In this document: one piece after another, positions 16,334 to 23,586 of the stretch
Layout: each line of letters starts with the position of its first letter
Numbering within the stretch: position 1 is the first letter of the stretch
From: Ignavibacteriales bacterium
Lineage (GTDB): Bacteria > Bacteroidota > Ignavibacteria > UBA10030
Direction of reading: 5' to 3'
Assembly (NCBI GenBank): GCA_016207415.1
Contig: JACQPT010000138.1
Location: 1 to 33,370, forward strand
DNA: 33,370 nt
Notes under the pieces: model-generated
What the model was told of the DNA's origin: nothing
Databases searched by the model: none
The model's input: the letters and a program-made list of their open reading frames with translations, nothing else
Translations under genes and position numbers: made by a program

Positions 16334-16951
16334 TCAATCTTGGATCGAGGAGTGATTTTGGAGAATTTCGAAGTAGTCTCCGGGAGCGTTTATGTTTTTC
16401 AAAAGGAGTTCGCCGTCTTTGCCAAAATCCGCTTGCAGTGCGACGACTGTCGGACGGATTGACTTCAGAAATCGCTTGACGGAGTAATCGCCACGGGACA
16501 ACCAGGTCTGAATCTTAAACCGTAACTGAGTTCGAAACAAACCACATAATGGTTGAATATCCTCAGCGAAGGAAACAACTGTCGCTTCTCCTTGCGCACG
16601 CTCGACAACGTAATGAATCAGCTCTGCATTGACCAAGGGCAGATCGCACGGGACTACAAAGGCATAATCGGTGTTCGAATAACAGAGGCCCGCATGCATT
16701 CCACCTAGCGGCCCACAATCGAGGATGATGTCGGGAAAAACAGGAGCCCCGAGTTCTTCGTATTTCTTTTCACGACCCGAAACCACAATCACGTGAGGAA
16801 ATAACTCCTGAAGTAGATCGGCTAGTCGTTCGAGAAAGCTTTTGTCACCTAATGTGAGCAAAGCTTTGTCGCGACCCATGCGGGAGCTTCGCCCACCTGC
16901 AAGAATCACGCCCGTTGTGTTTTCGCATTTGATAGGGCACACTTTCGACAT
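16334..16951 (-). CDS. mobA: MobA-like molybdenum cofactor guanylyltransferase
   Basis: This protein of about 205 aa has the nucleotidyltransferase signature LAGGRSSRMGRDKA near the N-terminus, then a CGPLGGMHAGL segment and the CDLP motif (FVVPCDLPLV) near residue 100. MobA attaches GMP to molybdopterin, giving the bis-MGD cofactor needed by DMSO-reductase-family enzymes such as the NxrA-like protein upstream. The ATG at 16951 shares one base with the moaA stop (TAATG), which fixes the start. It is the last gene of the long molybdoenzyme array. A short Cys-containing N-terminal extension precedes the fold. Confidence 0.9.
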   Translation of the reverse strand: MSKVCPIKCENTTGVILAGGRSSRMGRDKALLTLGDKSFLERLADLLQELFPHVIVVSGREKKYEELGAPVFPDIILDCGPLGGMHAGLCYSNTDYAFVVPCDLPLVNAELIHYVVERAQGEATVVSFAEDIQPLCGLFRTQLRFKIQTWLSRGDYSVKRFLKSIRPTVVALQADFGKDGELLLKNINAPGDYFEILQNHSSIQD

Positions 16952-17937
16952 TACCCTCCGATGGCAACCATGGCACGATCTTGCAACTTCGCCAATTCGG
17001 CCGTGTCGGGATGGCCGCTCCATTTTGCTTTCACTTCAGATTGTATGACATCCTCAATTTCCTCTCGGCCAGCACCCGAGCGGAGGAGATTTTTCAAGTC
17101 CGCACCGTCACGTGCAAACAGGCAGTTGCGAATTTTTCCATCCGCGGTCAACCGCAAACGATTACAGTTTCTGCAGAAAGGCTTACTCATGGTTGTAATG
17201 AAACCAATGACGGCGTTGTTCTCCTGGACTTGGAATCGCACCGCAGTTTCCGGACCGTTCGGTGCCAGAGGCCGAAGTGTATACACAGTTTCAATGCGTT
17301 TCTTCATCTCGGCAAAGGAGATAAAAGCCGCGGAACTCCATCGATTACCGAGGAAGGGCATGTATTCAATGAAGCGTACATCAACGCTGCTGGTTCCCGC
17401 AAATTCCACAAAGTCCGGCAACTCATCATCGTTGAATCCCTTCATCACCACCACATTGATCTTGATAGCCTCGAATCCAGCATGTCGCGCCGTTTCAATT
17501 CCACGGACCACCGTCATTAAATGTGCGTGCTGTGTCACGAAAGTGAATTGTTCTTCCCTCAAGGAATCCAGGCTGATGTTTAATTGCTGGACTCCAGCTT
17601 CGCGAAGAACCTTCGCCTTGTCCGGAAGCAGCACACCATTTGTCGAAAGAGCGAGACAACGAAGAGCCGGTATATTCGAAAGACGTCTGCACAAGTCTTC
17701 AATCCTCTTCCGGACGAGTGGTTCTCCACCGGTCAGACGAATTTTCTCGACGCCCATGCCAACAAAGATATTCGAGATGAATTCAAACTCCTCAAACGAA
17801 AGGATTTCGGTTCTATCTCTCGATTCCGCAAAACCTTCTGGCATGCAATAACGGCATTGGAGATTGCATTTTCCCGTAACCGAGATTCGGAGATACGTTT
17901 GGTGACGGCCGAAGGAATCTACGAGCTTCGACATCAT
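16951..17937 (-). CDS. moaA: MoaA, GTP 3',8-cyclase
   Basis: MoaA catalyses the first step of molybdopterin synthesis. This protein of about 328 aa has the radical-SAM cluster CNLQCRYC (Cys 24, 28, 31) and the second Fe-S site CRNCNRLRL...RNC in the C-terminal part. The expected LTGGEPL and STNG segments are present. The last two residues are Gly-Gly, as required for MoaA activity. I chose the ATG at 17937 (or 17934) because AAAGGAAG lies directly upstream. It begins 7 nt after the CMD-like gene stop and is coupled to mobA, so the cofactor genes sit in the molybdoenzyme operon. Confidence 0.95.
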   Translation of the reverse strand: MMSKLVDSFGRHQTYLRISVTGKCNLQCRYCMPEGFAESRDRTEILSFEEFEFISNIFVGMGVEKIRLTGGEPLVRKRIEDLCRRLSNIPALRCLALSTNGVLLPDKAKVLREAGVQQLNISLDSLREEQFTFVTQHAHLMTVVRGIETARHAGFEAIKINVVVMKGFNDDELPDFVEFAGTSSVDVRFIEYMPFLGNRWSSAAFISFAEMKKRIETVYTLRPLAPNGPETAVRFQVQENNAVIGFITTMSKPFCRNCNRLRLTADGKIRNCLFARDGADLKNLLRSGAGREEIEDVIQSEVKAKWSGHPDTAELAKLQDRAMVAIGG

Positions 17938-17944
17938 GCTTCCT

Positions 17945-18265
17945 TTACTTTCTTTTTTTCCTCGTGATATCTTCAATCCATCCAAGAGCTGCCATCATTG
18001 ACGGAAATCCGATAGTAGGCAGGGAAAGTAACGCGACGTGCAAAAGTTCCTCGGCTGTGACTCCGGCTTTGAGAGGTTTACGCACGTGAGAATGGACAGC
18101 ACCTTCAAGGCGTGCTCCTACGGAGATGCCAACCTTTACTAGAGCGCGGGTTCACAGGTCGAGGGGACCAATTCTTTGCACTTCATCTCCTAATCTTTTG
18201 TAGGCTTGGGCAACCTCCGGAAAATCTTTGCCGAATTTTGTATATCGTTTTGGAATCTTCGACAT
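17945..18265 (-). pseudogene. Carboxymuconolactone decarboxylase-like gene with in-frame TGA
   Basis: From the ATG at 18265 the frame codes for MSKIPKRYTKFGKDFPE and continues to a TGA at 18152-18154. It then reads on in the same frame as TRALVKVGISVGARLEG, AVHSHVRKPLKAGV and HVALLSLPTIGFPSMMAA to a TAA at 17945. The total of about 106 residues matches the small AhpD-like CMD family, and both parts belong to one fold. The TGA falls where relatives have a basic residue, so a CGA-to-TGA change is the simplest explanation. The usual CxxC redox pair is absent (EGAVHSH), so selenocysteine is unlikely. It lies in the molybdoenzyme array just before moaA. Confidence 0.8.
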
Positions 18266-18318
18266 CTCAGAATTCTTTCGTGAGTAACACGTTCGTCTGG
18301 TAGTTGGATAAGATTTGA

Positions 18319-18696
18319 CTAGTTCTGGTTTACCGAGCCTTTTATTTGGCGGCACTGCGTGCAAAACAGTTCGGTCGGCTCTTGACACAGAACTTCATAC
18401 GGAATGTCCTCACCGCACGCTTGGCAAAAACCGAAAGCCCGATCTTTGAGACGAGCAAGAGCAAGAATGATCCAGCCAGCTTCAACATCGAGTTTCACAT
18501 GGATAACCTTCCCTGGCCCGCGAAACGGGATTTTAGAAATGCTCGACTTCAAAGGACGCCTACTGAATTCAGCGGCCATTTGCACATATTCCGCGTCGAC
18601 CTCACCATGCGTCGAGGCAAAGATTCGACAGAGTCTCTTTTCGAGTTTCCTTTTGAGGATTCTTTTTTCTTCGTCAGTCAACATTGTTGTTTGCAT
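18319..18696 (-). CDS. DksA/TraR-type zinc-finger protein
   Basis: This 125-aa protein has a C-terminal four-Cys zinc finger, FCQACGEDIPYEVLC followed by FCTQC, typical of the DksA/TraR family. The N-terminal half is helical and charged (LTDEEKRILKRKLEKR) but diverges from classical DksA, lacking the recognisable coiled-coil DxxDxA tip. Family members act on RNA polymerase or in stress responses. The family role is known but its target here is not. Start ATG 18696 or 18684 (MLTDEEK); neither has a strong ribosome site. It lies between the HEAT-repeat and CMD-like genes. Confidence 0.8.
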   Translation of the reverse strand: MQTTMLTDEEKRILKRKLEKRLCRIFASTHGEVDAEYVQMAAEFSRRPLKSSISKIPFRGPGKVIHVKLDVEAGWIILALARLKDRAFGFCQACGEDIPYEVLCQEPTELFCTQCRQIKGSVNQN

Positions 18697-18780
18697 TCAG
18701 TCGTGATCTTGGAAATCCGCTGGAACCGAGCAAGGTTTAACGGTGGAAGGACATCCGATGGCACGGTGGTCCATGGACCT

Positions 18781-19566
18781 TTACTTCGTGTATCCAAGCG
18801 CTTCTTCCGCTTCTTTTCTCACGACGTATGCCCTATCCCATTCGAACGCTTCGTCAACTCCAATAATACGTTTGCAGATTTTTTCGAGATGGACTTTTTC
18901 TTCTGAGCTAAGGTGGCCAAACTTAGCCAGTTTTCCCAGACTTCGTATTGCCTTCGCACGAATGCCGTGATTTGTATCAGCCAGATTCTTGTGCAACTTT
19001 TCCAGGAAGTCGCTTTTTACCTGACGAGGAAGTTGGTGCGGAGGGATAGATTCAACGAATTTGCCGATGGCCCTCGTCGCCGTGTCACGCAGTTCGACAT
19101 TACCGGATTCTGCAGCCTCGAGAGCACACTCAGCCGCCAGGATGACCTTTGGCGATTTGACTTTTCCGAGAGCATACAGAATAAAGGACCGCCTGGAAGA
19201 ATCCTCTGATGATTTGTATGCCGAAATCAAGGGCTCGATGGCATCAACTCCAATTCGACCAAGCGTCTGTGCGATGGCAATCTGCGATTTCAAATCCCCT
19301 TCATCGAGTTTTTCCAGAAGAATCGGAACAGACGACTTACCGAACCGCGCAACGAGATCAATAGCTTCTTCAACAACGGGCACCAATTCGGGCATGTCGA
19401 GCGGGTCAATGTAAAAGAGAGTCGAAATAACGTCAAGTAACCCGCGCGCACTCAAGCTTCGATTTTGAGCAAACTCTTTCTCCGACAACTTCAATCCTTG
19501 CCGAATTTCCTCAAAGTTTGTGCTTGCCAGCAGGGATTCAATTGTTGAGTTCGATTTGTCTGACAT
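18781..19566 (-). CDS. HEAT-repeat protein
   Basis: This protein of about 261 aa is built of helical repeats with the HEAT/PBS-lyase pattern, for example SQIAIAQTLGRIGVDAIEPL, RSFILYALGKVKSP, RDTATRAIGKFVES and IRAKAIRSLGKLAKFG. It has no catalytic motif, signal peptide or membrane segment, so it is probably a cytoplasmic scaffold. The ATG at 19566 follows GGGGAGG, 14 nt after the chaperone stop; an upstream ATG at 19608 would overlap it. Placement next to a TorD-like chaperone suggests it helps assemble the molybdoenzyme, but this is inferred from context only. Confidence 0.82.
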   Translation of the reverse strand: MSDKSNSTIESLLASTNFEEIRQGLKLSEKEFAQNRSLSARGLLDVISTLFYIDPLDMPELVPVVEEAIDLVARFGKSSVPILLEKLDEGDLKSQIAIAQTLGRIGVDAIEPLISAYKSSEDSSRRSFILYALGKVKSPKVILAAECALEAAESGNVELRDTATRAIGKFVESIPPHQLPRQVKSDFLEKLHKNLADTNHGIRAKAIRSLGKLAKFGHLSSEEKVHLEKICKRIIGVDEAFEWDRAYVVRKEAEEALGYTK

Positions 19567-19580
19567 AGTCAGCCTCCCCA

Positions 19581-20330
19581 CTATTTGTGTGTCATGCATG
19601 CGGAACAATCAAAGGGGTCGGGCTTCTTTTCGACATCTTTGTTCGGGCCCACAACTTCGTTCAGAGCGACATCGAGTCTTACAGCTTCGTCGTGCAATAA
19701 CAGTGTTGTCAGACGGCCCATTTCACGATAGAAATGATTGTCTGAGGAATTCATCAGGATCTTGACAAAAACCGCCGTCCAACGTCCAAGATGATCCCGG
19801 AGAAACTTGCGTTGCGTGTCAACACATATTTCCAGCTGATCCGCATTACCATTCTCGCGTGCGTAGGCTTCGTTCAATGCTAAAAACGACATGAACTCGA
19901 GCTCCGTACCGATGAAATCCACACGTTCCGTATTGTCATCGGCAACGTCCAATCCGTATGCATAATAAAAGCCGGCAATATCTGCCATTGCCTGCGTCTT
20001 CTGGAAGACGTTATCGTAACCGTATTCAGTTTCGTAGGGAGGACATTTTGCAGAGCCAAGGTGCGCAAACAAACGATTGTATTCGTACTCAAGGCGGTCA
20101 ACCGTGAGTCCTGCATCTGTGGGTGTGAGCATTGCAAGGACATCGCGAATTGCGCATGTTAGTTCTGAACTCAAAGCTTCATTTCTTAACAGGGCGTTTG
20201 AGTGCTGCTCTTGCGAAAGAAGCTTGATGTTTTCTTTGGACGGGTATTGAAATACCTTTGCCAGGACTCGATAGATCCGTGCTCTCACCTCAGCTGTTGT
20301 GGCCTCAATGCCCAGGGCTGTTGTATTCAT
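19581..20330 (-). CDS. TorD/DmsD-family molybdoenzyme chaperone
   Basis: This 249-aa helical protein has the TorD-fold pattern: an N-terminal R-x-x-x-Y-x-x-L-A-x-x-F block (RARIYRVLAKVFQYPS), LEYEYNRLFAH and the PPYETEYG motif near residue 100, then GTELEFMSFL. Such chaperones bind the Tat leader and guide cofactor insertion into DMSO-reductase-family enzymes. It follows the gamma-subunit gene by 10 nt and is therefore assigned to the NxrA-like enzyme. A C-terminal DCSACMTHK tail with two Cys is an extra feature that could bind metal. Start ATG 20330 follows AGGGA. Confidence 0.9.
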   Translation of the reverse strand: MNTTALGIEATTAEVRARIYRVLAKVFQYPSKENIKLLSQEQHSNALLRNEALSSELTCAIRDVLAMLTPTDAGLTVDRLEYEYNRLFAHLGSAKCPPYETEYGYDNVFQKTQAMADIAGFYYAYGLDVADDNTERVDFIGTELEFMSFLALNEAYARENGNADQLEICVDTQRKFLRDHLGRWTAVFVKILMNSSDNHFYREMGRLTTLLLHDEAVRLDVALNEVVGPNKDVEKKPDPFDCSACMTHK

Positions 20331-20340
20331 AGTCTGTCCC

Positions 20341-22065
20341 TCACTTTGCCTCTATCGAAAACTTATACCAGTTCGTTACCATTTTTTGGCCGTTTCGGTC
20401 TTGCAATGAGCCATCCCACACAGCGAACGAAACAGCGATGCTCATTCCTGACTTTAGGACCACATCGTTCCGATCGTTTGACGCAAGGGGCCTCACAAAC
20501 ACAACCGACCACTTGTCATCTTTCCAGATTCCTTTGCCCGACACGTTTTGCTCCGACGAACCTTGTGATGTTAGTGTGCCAAAGCCTCGTGCGTTAAGAT
20601 CTTCGACGGGAGAAACTCGCAATTGCGAGCTCAACGGATTCGCAGAAGCCCAACCCGCATTCCACGGCATCGAAATCTTGCTAGCGGAATCTTTGCTCAC
20701 GAAATACTCCATTCGGGAGCCGCCCGAGACATCAAAAAAGTAGAAATCAGCATCATTTCGAGGGAAAGCGTTGTCCACGCCGGCGTACTTCTTCAAGTCA
20801 GCTTCCCACCAGCTTTTCCATTGCCAGATATTGACTGCAAAATTCGTGTCGCCCATACCAAAGAACGGTTGACTTGCCGGGTCAAGAGGAAGTTGTATAG
20901 CAGCTGCGTCTCCGAACTTTCCTACATGCAGAGCCTGGTCATCCTGAGTAGCGTCTTCCCATTCTAAACGGAACGCCAGAGACTTCCCGTCGGTGACGCT
21001 CTTGACAGTAACACGATCTATTGGAGTGTCTCTTTGCCACAGTGAAATCAAAGCTAGCTCTTCGCTTTTTACGGCGTTCCATCCCTGGAAAGCCGGGTCA
21101 GCGAACTTTGCGATATCATCTGTTAACACGCTCTCGATTTTGTGGTCGGTCGTGGTGTACGAAATCTGAGATTTGCCCTTTGACAACGAAAGAACATAAT
21201 ACACAAGCGACCATCGGCGGTCGTCTGCAAGATTTTTCCTCTCAGCTAAAGTCATGTGATTCAGTTCTTCTTCTGATGGCCATTGCGAAATGAATTTTTT
21301 GAACTCCCCTACATCGTCGGAAGAATAATATCCTTCCAGATTCGTCAGGTCGCCAAAACTTTCGCGCCCCACTGCAAGTGCATCTTCCCCGTAACCTGGC
21401 ATCGGAGTTCCTCCGATTCCTGCGCTAAACGTACGATAAATATCCTGCGGTCTTCCACCTCCCTTGAAAGCCCCGGCCCTTGTGAAATTGTACGGAGGGA
21501 TTGGACGGCCGTCTTCATCCGCAAGGTTTTTTGAGGAGGGGCCGTCGCCTGTGCCGGTCGTCCCATGGCACATCCAGCAGCCGGCAAGGGCGAACACTGC
21601 TTTTCCTTTTCGAATCCTGTCAAGCGTTGATAAAGGTTCCTGTCCAACAACAAGAGGCTCGGGCGTAGTGTCTGTTTTGAACCTCTCAGAGAATGACTTA
21701 ACGTAGGCAACAAGATCTGTGCGCTCCTCAACAGACAAGACATCCCAGGCGGGCATTGCGGAACCCGGCATCCCGTTGCGAAGAGTCCGTTCGAGATCAT
21801 CGTCTGTTGGAAGAGAACCTGAAGGGGTTGATTGGAACTTGAAAACACCTCTACTGAAATCTCTGGGTTTTGGAAAAAGATACACTGCCGCTGTCCCCTC
21901 ACCTCTTCCGTCAACCCCATGACATGTGCTGCAGTATTTGAGATACAGCGATTTTCCGTTCTCGGCCGAACCCGAAATATCTTGGCCGGAGGTTGGCCAA
22001 ACTTGAAAACCCATCATCATCAGCCCAAAGATCACAACGGCGAAAACCAATAGGGATTTCATCAT
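20341..22065 (-). CDS. Dihaem c / ethylbenzene-dehydrogenase-type haem gamma subunit (NxrC-like)
   Basis: This protein of about 574 aa has a Sec signal peptide, two CxxCH motifs (CSTCHGVDG near residue 45 and CWMCHGT near residue 163) and a C-terminal half of the ethylbenzene-dehydrogenase haem-binding type (from about residue 310 to the end). EB_dh domains bind a b-type haem in gamma subunits of type II DMSO-reductase enzymes. Joining cytochrome c domains to it would let electrons leave or reach the beta-subunit clusters. It lies between beta subunit and chaperone. I chose ATG 22065 (22062 also possible) because GGGAGGAG is adjacent; an ATG at 22104 lacks such a site. Confidence 0.88.
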   Translation of the reverse strand: MMKSLLVFAVVIFGLMMMGFQVWPTSGQDISGSAENGKSLYLKYCSTCHGVDGRGEGTAAVYLFPKPRDFSRGVFKFQSTPSGSLPTDDDLERTLRNGMPGSAMPAWDVLSVEERTDLVAYVKSFSERFKTDTTPEPLVVGQEPLSTLDRIRKGKAVFALAGCWMCHGTTGTGDGPSSKNLADEDGRPIPPYNFTRAGAFKGGGRPQDIYRTFSAGIGGTPMPGYGEDALAVGRESFGDLTNLEGYYSSDDVGEFKKFISQWPSEEELNHMTLAERKNLADDRRWSLVYYVLSLSKGKSQISYTTTDHKIESVLTDDIAKFADPAFQGWNAVKSEELALISLWQRDTPIDRVTVKSVTDGKSLAFRLEWEDATQDDQALHVGKFGDAAAIQLPLDPASQPFFGMGDTNFAVNIWQWKSWWEADLKKYAGVDNAFPRNDADFYFFDVSGGSRMEYFVSKDSASKISMPWNAGWASANPLSSQLRVSPVEDLNARGFGTLTSQGSSEQNVSGKGIWKDDKWSVVFVRPLASNDRNDVVLKSGMSIAVSFAVWDGSLQDRNGQKMVTNWYKFSIEAK

Positions 22066-22137
22066 TTCTCCTCCCTTGGAATAATCATGTTCGTCGATCA
22101 CCATTATTGGGATGTGCTTTTCCTCGCTAACGGTTCC

Positions 22138-23310
22138 TTAAGTGACGTTGAAATGCTTTTCGGGCCGAACAATAACCGGATCGTCAATAGGAACGCGAAT
22201 GACCTCCTGTTTCTTTCTCCCGTAGCCAATGACCTCATCTCCGTCGACTTTGTAACTATAGATGAGTCTTTGTGTCGCTCCGAAAAGTTGGAGAACTCCG
22301 AGCAGTTCGTCCGTTGGGCTTGCATACTCCTTAATGGCGTAGTCAACACCCGGTCCGAACATCTGTTTCAAATATCCTCGCGGAGCCCACCGTGGCGGGA
22401 TGTAATAGATATTCGGCTCCGTGCCAAACTGCGGATATAAAGGAAGCGCAACTTTCGCTCTATGGACGAGATAGTGAACCGGGCTCTCCGGATCATCAAT
22501 CCATCCCTGCAACCGGATTTTGCCGACGCAAGCGGAAATACAGCGAGTCACCATTGGCTCTCCCTCAGTGAGCGGGTCGGAACCTTCCACTCGAGGATAA
22601 CAGGCAATGCATTTTTCGGAAATTCGCGTTTCAGGGTTAAACATCGGTTTCTTGTACGGACACTGCTCCACACATTTTCGATAACCTCGACACTGACCTT
22701 GGTCAATCAAAACAATTCCGTCTTCAGGGCGTTTGTAGATCGCTCCACGCGGACAGGCTGCAAGACATGCGGGATATGTGCAGTGATTGCAGATTCGCTG
22801 CAGATAGAAAAACCATGCCTTGTGCTCCGGGAGCTTCGTTCCGTCAGCAGTGCGGCCCTCTTTGGAGGCCAGCGTCGAGTAAGCAGTGTCTTCGTAGAAG
22901 TTTGGAGAGCGCCACTCCTTTTCCGTGGGAAGATAACCGAGAGCCTGCTCTCCGCTTGTGGCTGCCCTTTTCTTTGCCGCTTCGAAAAGTGTCTCACCGC
23001 GATAAACTCCGTATGGCTTTTCCGCATTTGCCATGGAGCCATCCCAGCCGGGTTGCGGACCAAGCAACTCCAAGGTTTTCACGTCCCAGCTTTGCGGATA
23101 TCCGCCGTAGGGCTTTGTTTCAACGTTATTCCACCACATGGATTCCTGTCCCTTGGAGTATGTCCACGTACTTTTACAGGCCATCGTGCACGTCTGGCAG
23201 GCGATGCAGCGGTTGATGTTGAACACGGCCGCGAACTGTCTTGTTGGCCTCTTGCCTTCGTAGGGATATTCCATTTCACGGCCAAGTTGCCAGTTGTATA
23301 CTCTAGGCAT
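22138..23310 (-). CDS. nxrB: NxrB-like Fe-S beta subunit
   Basis: This 390-aa protein carries the four Fe-S clusters of the NarH/NxrB family. Cys groups are CIACQTCTMAC near residue 35, CNHCTYPACLAAC, CRGYRKCVEQC and CIACY...RCISAC. CRGYRKC, with Tyr in place of one Cys, marks the [3Fe-4S] site. The N-terminus, VYNWQLGREMEYPYEGKRP with NVETKPYGGYP, closely matches what I remember of nitrite oxidoreductase beta subunits of Nitrospira-type bacteria rather than NarH. It has no leader and is presumably exported with the alpha subunit. Start ATG 23310 follows AAAGGAG. The assignment to the Nxr-type group is recognition without an alignment. Confidence 0.9.
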   Translation of the reverse strand: MPRVYNWQLGREMEYPYEGKRPTRQFAAVFNINRCIACQTCTMACKSTWTYSKGQESMWWNNVETKPYGGYPQSWDVKTLELLGPQPGWDGSMANAEKPYGVYRGETLFEAAKKRAATSGEQALGYLPTEKEWRSPNFYEDTAYSTLASKEGRTADGTKLPEHKAWFFYLQRICNHCTYPACLAACPRGAIYKRPEDGIVLIDQGQCRGYRKCVEQCPYKKPMFNPETRISEKCIACYPRVEGSDPLTEGEPMVTRCISACVGKIRLQGWIDDPESPVHYLVHRAKVALPLYPQFGTEPNIYYIPPRWAPRGYLKQMFGPGVDYAIKEYASPTDELLGVLQLFGATQRLIYSYKVDGDEVIGYGRKKQEVIRVPIDDPVIVRPEKHFNVT

Positions 23311-23325
23311 AGGGTTTCTCCTTTC

Positions 23326-23586
23326 CTATTCGGGCTTGCTCCAAACGCTCTCAACCAGGTCTCGAACATACTCTTCCCCCCGCTCCTTGAAAGCGTAATA
23401 AGGGCCAGCATAGAACGGATTCCGAAACGCCGCGAGAATTTTCTCATTCGACCAGTGCATCCGTTTCAGCTCGATGACAAAAGTCTCTGCCATCTCAGCC
23501 ACGTGATCCCTGCCTTCTTCACCTGGAACAACAACATGGGTCAATTCGAAGTCCGTTGGGTTTTGCGAATCATCAGGTTCAGCCAT
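23326..23586 (-). CDS. Small unknown protein between alpha and beta subunits
   Basis: This 86-aa acidic, helical protein has no signal peptide, no membrane segment and no Cys. It contains THVVVPGEEGRDHVAEM, HWSNEKILAAF and the aromatic FYAGPYYAFKERGE segment. Its ATG overlaps the alpha-subunit stop by 8 nt, has AAAGGA upstream, and it ends 15 nt before the beta subunit, so it is almost certainly translated with them. I do not recognise the family. Position suggests a small structural or assembly subunit of the enzyme; the Kuenenia NXR complex is known to have a small tubule-forming subunit, but likeness to it is untested. Confidence 0.8.
   Translation of the reverse strand: MAEPDDSQNPTDFELTHVVVPGEEGRDHVAEMAETFVIELKRMHWSNEKILAAFRNPFYAGPYYAFKERGEEYVRDLVESVWSKPE

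Noticed and set aside
18152-18154. TGA as a selenocysteine codon in the CMD-like gene
   Set aside because: The TGA is not at the CxxC redox position of the family, and relatives as I know them have a basic residue there. A nonsense change is simpler.
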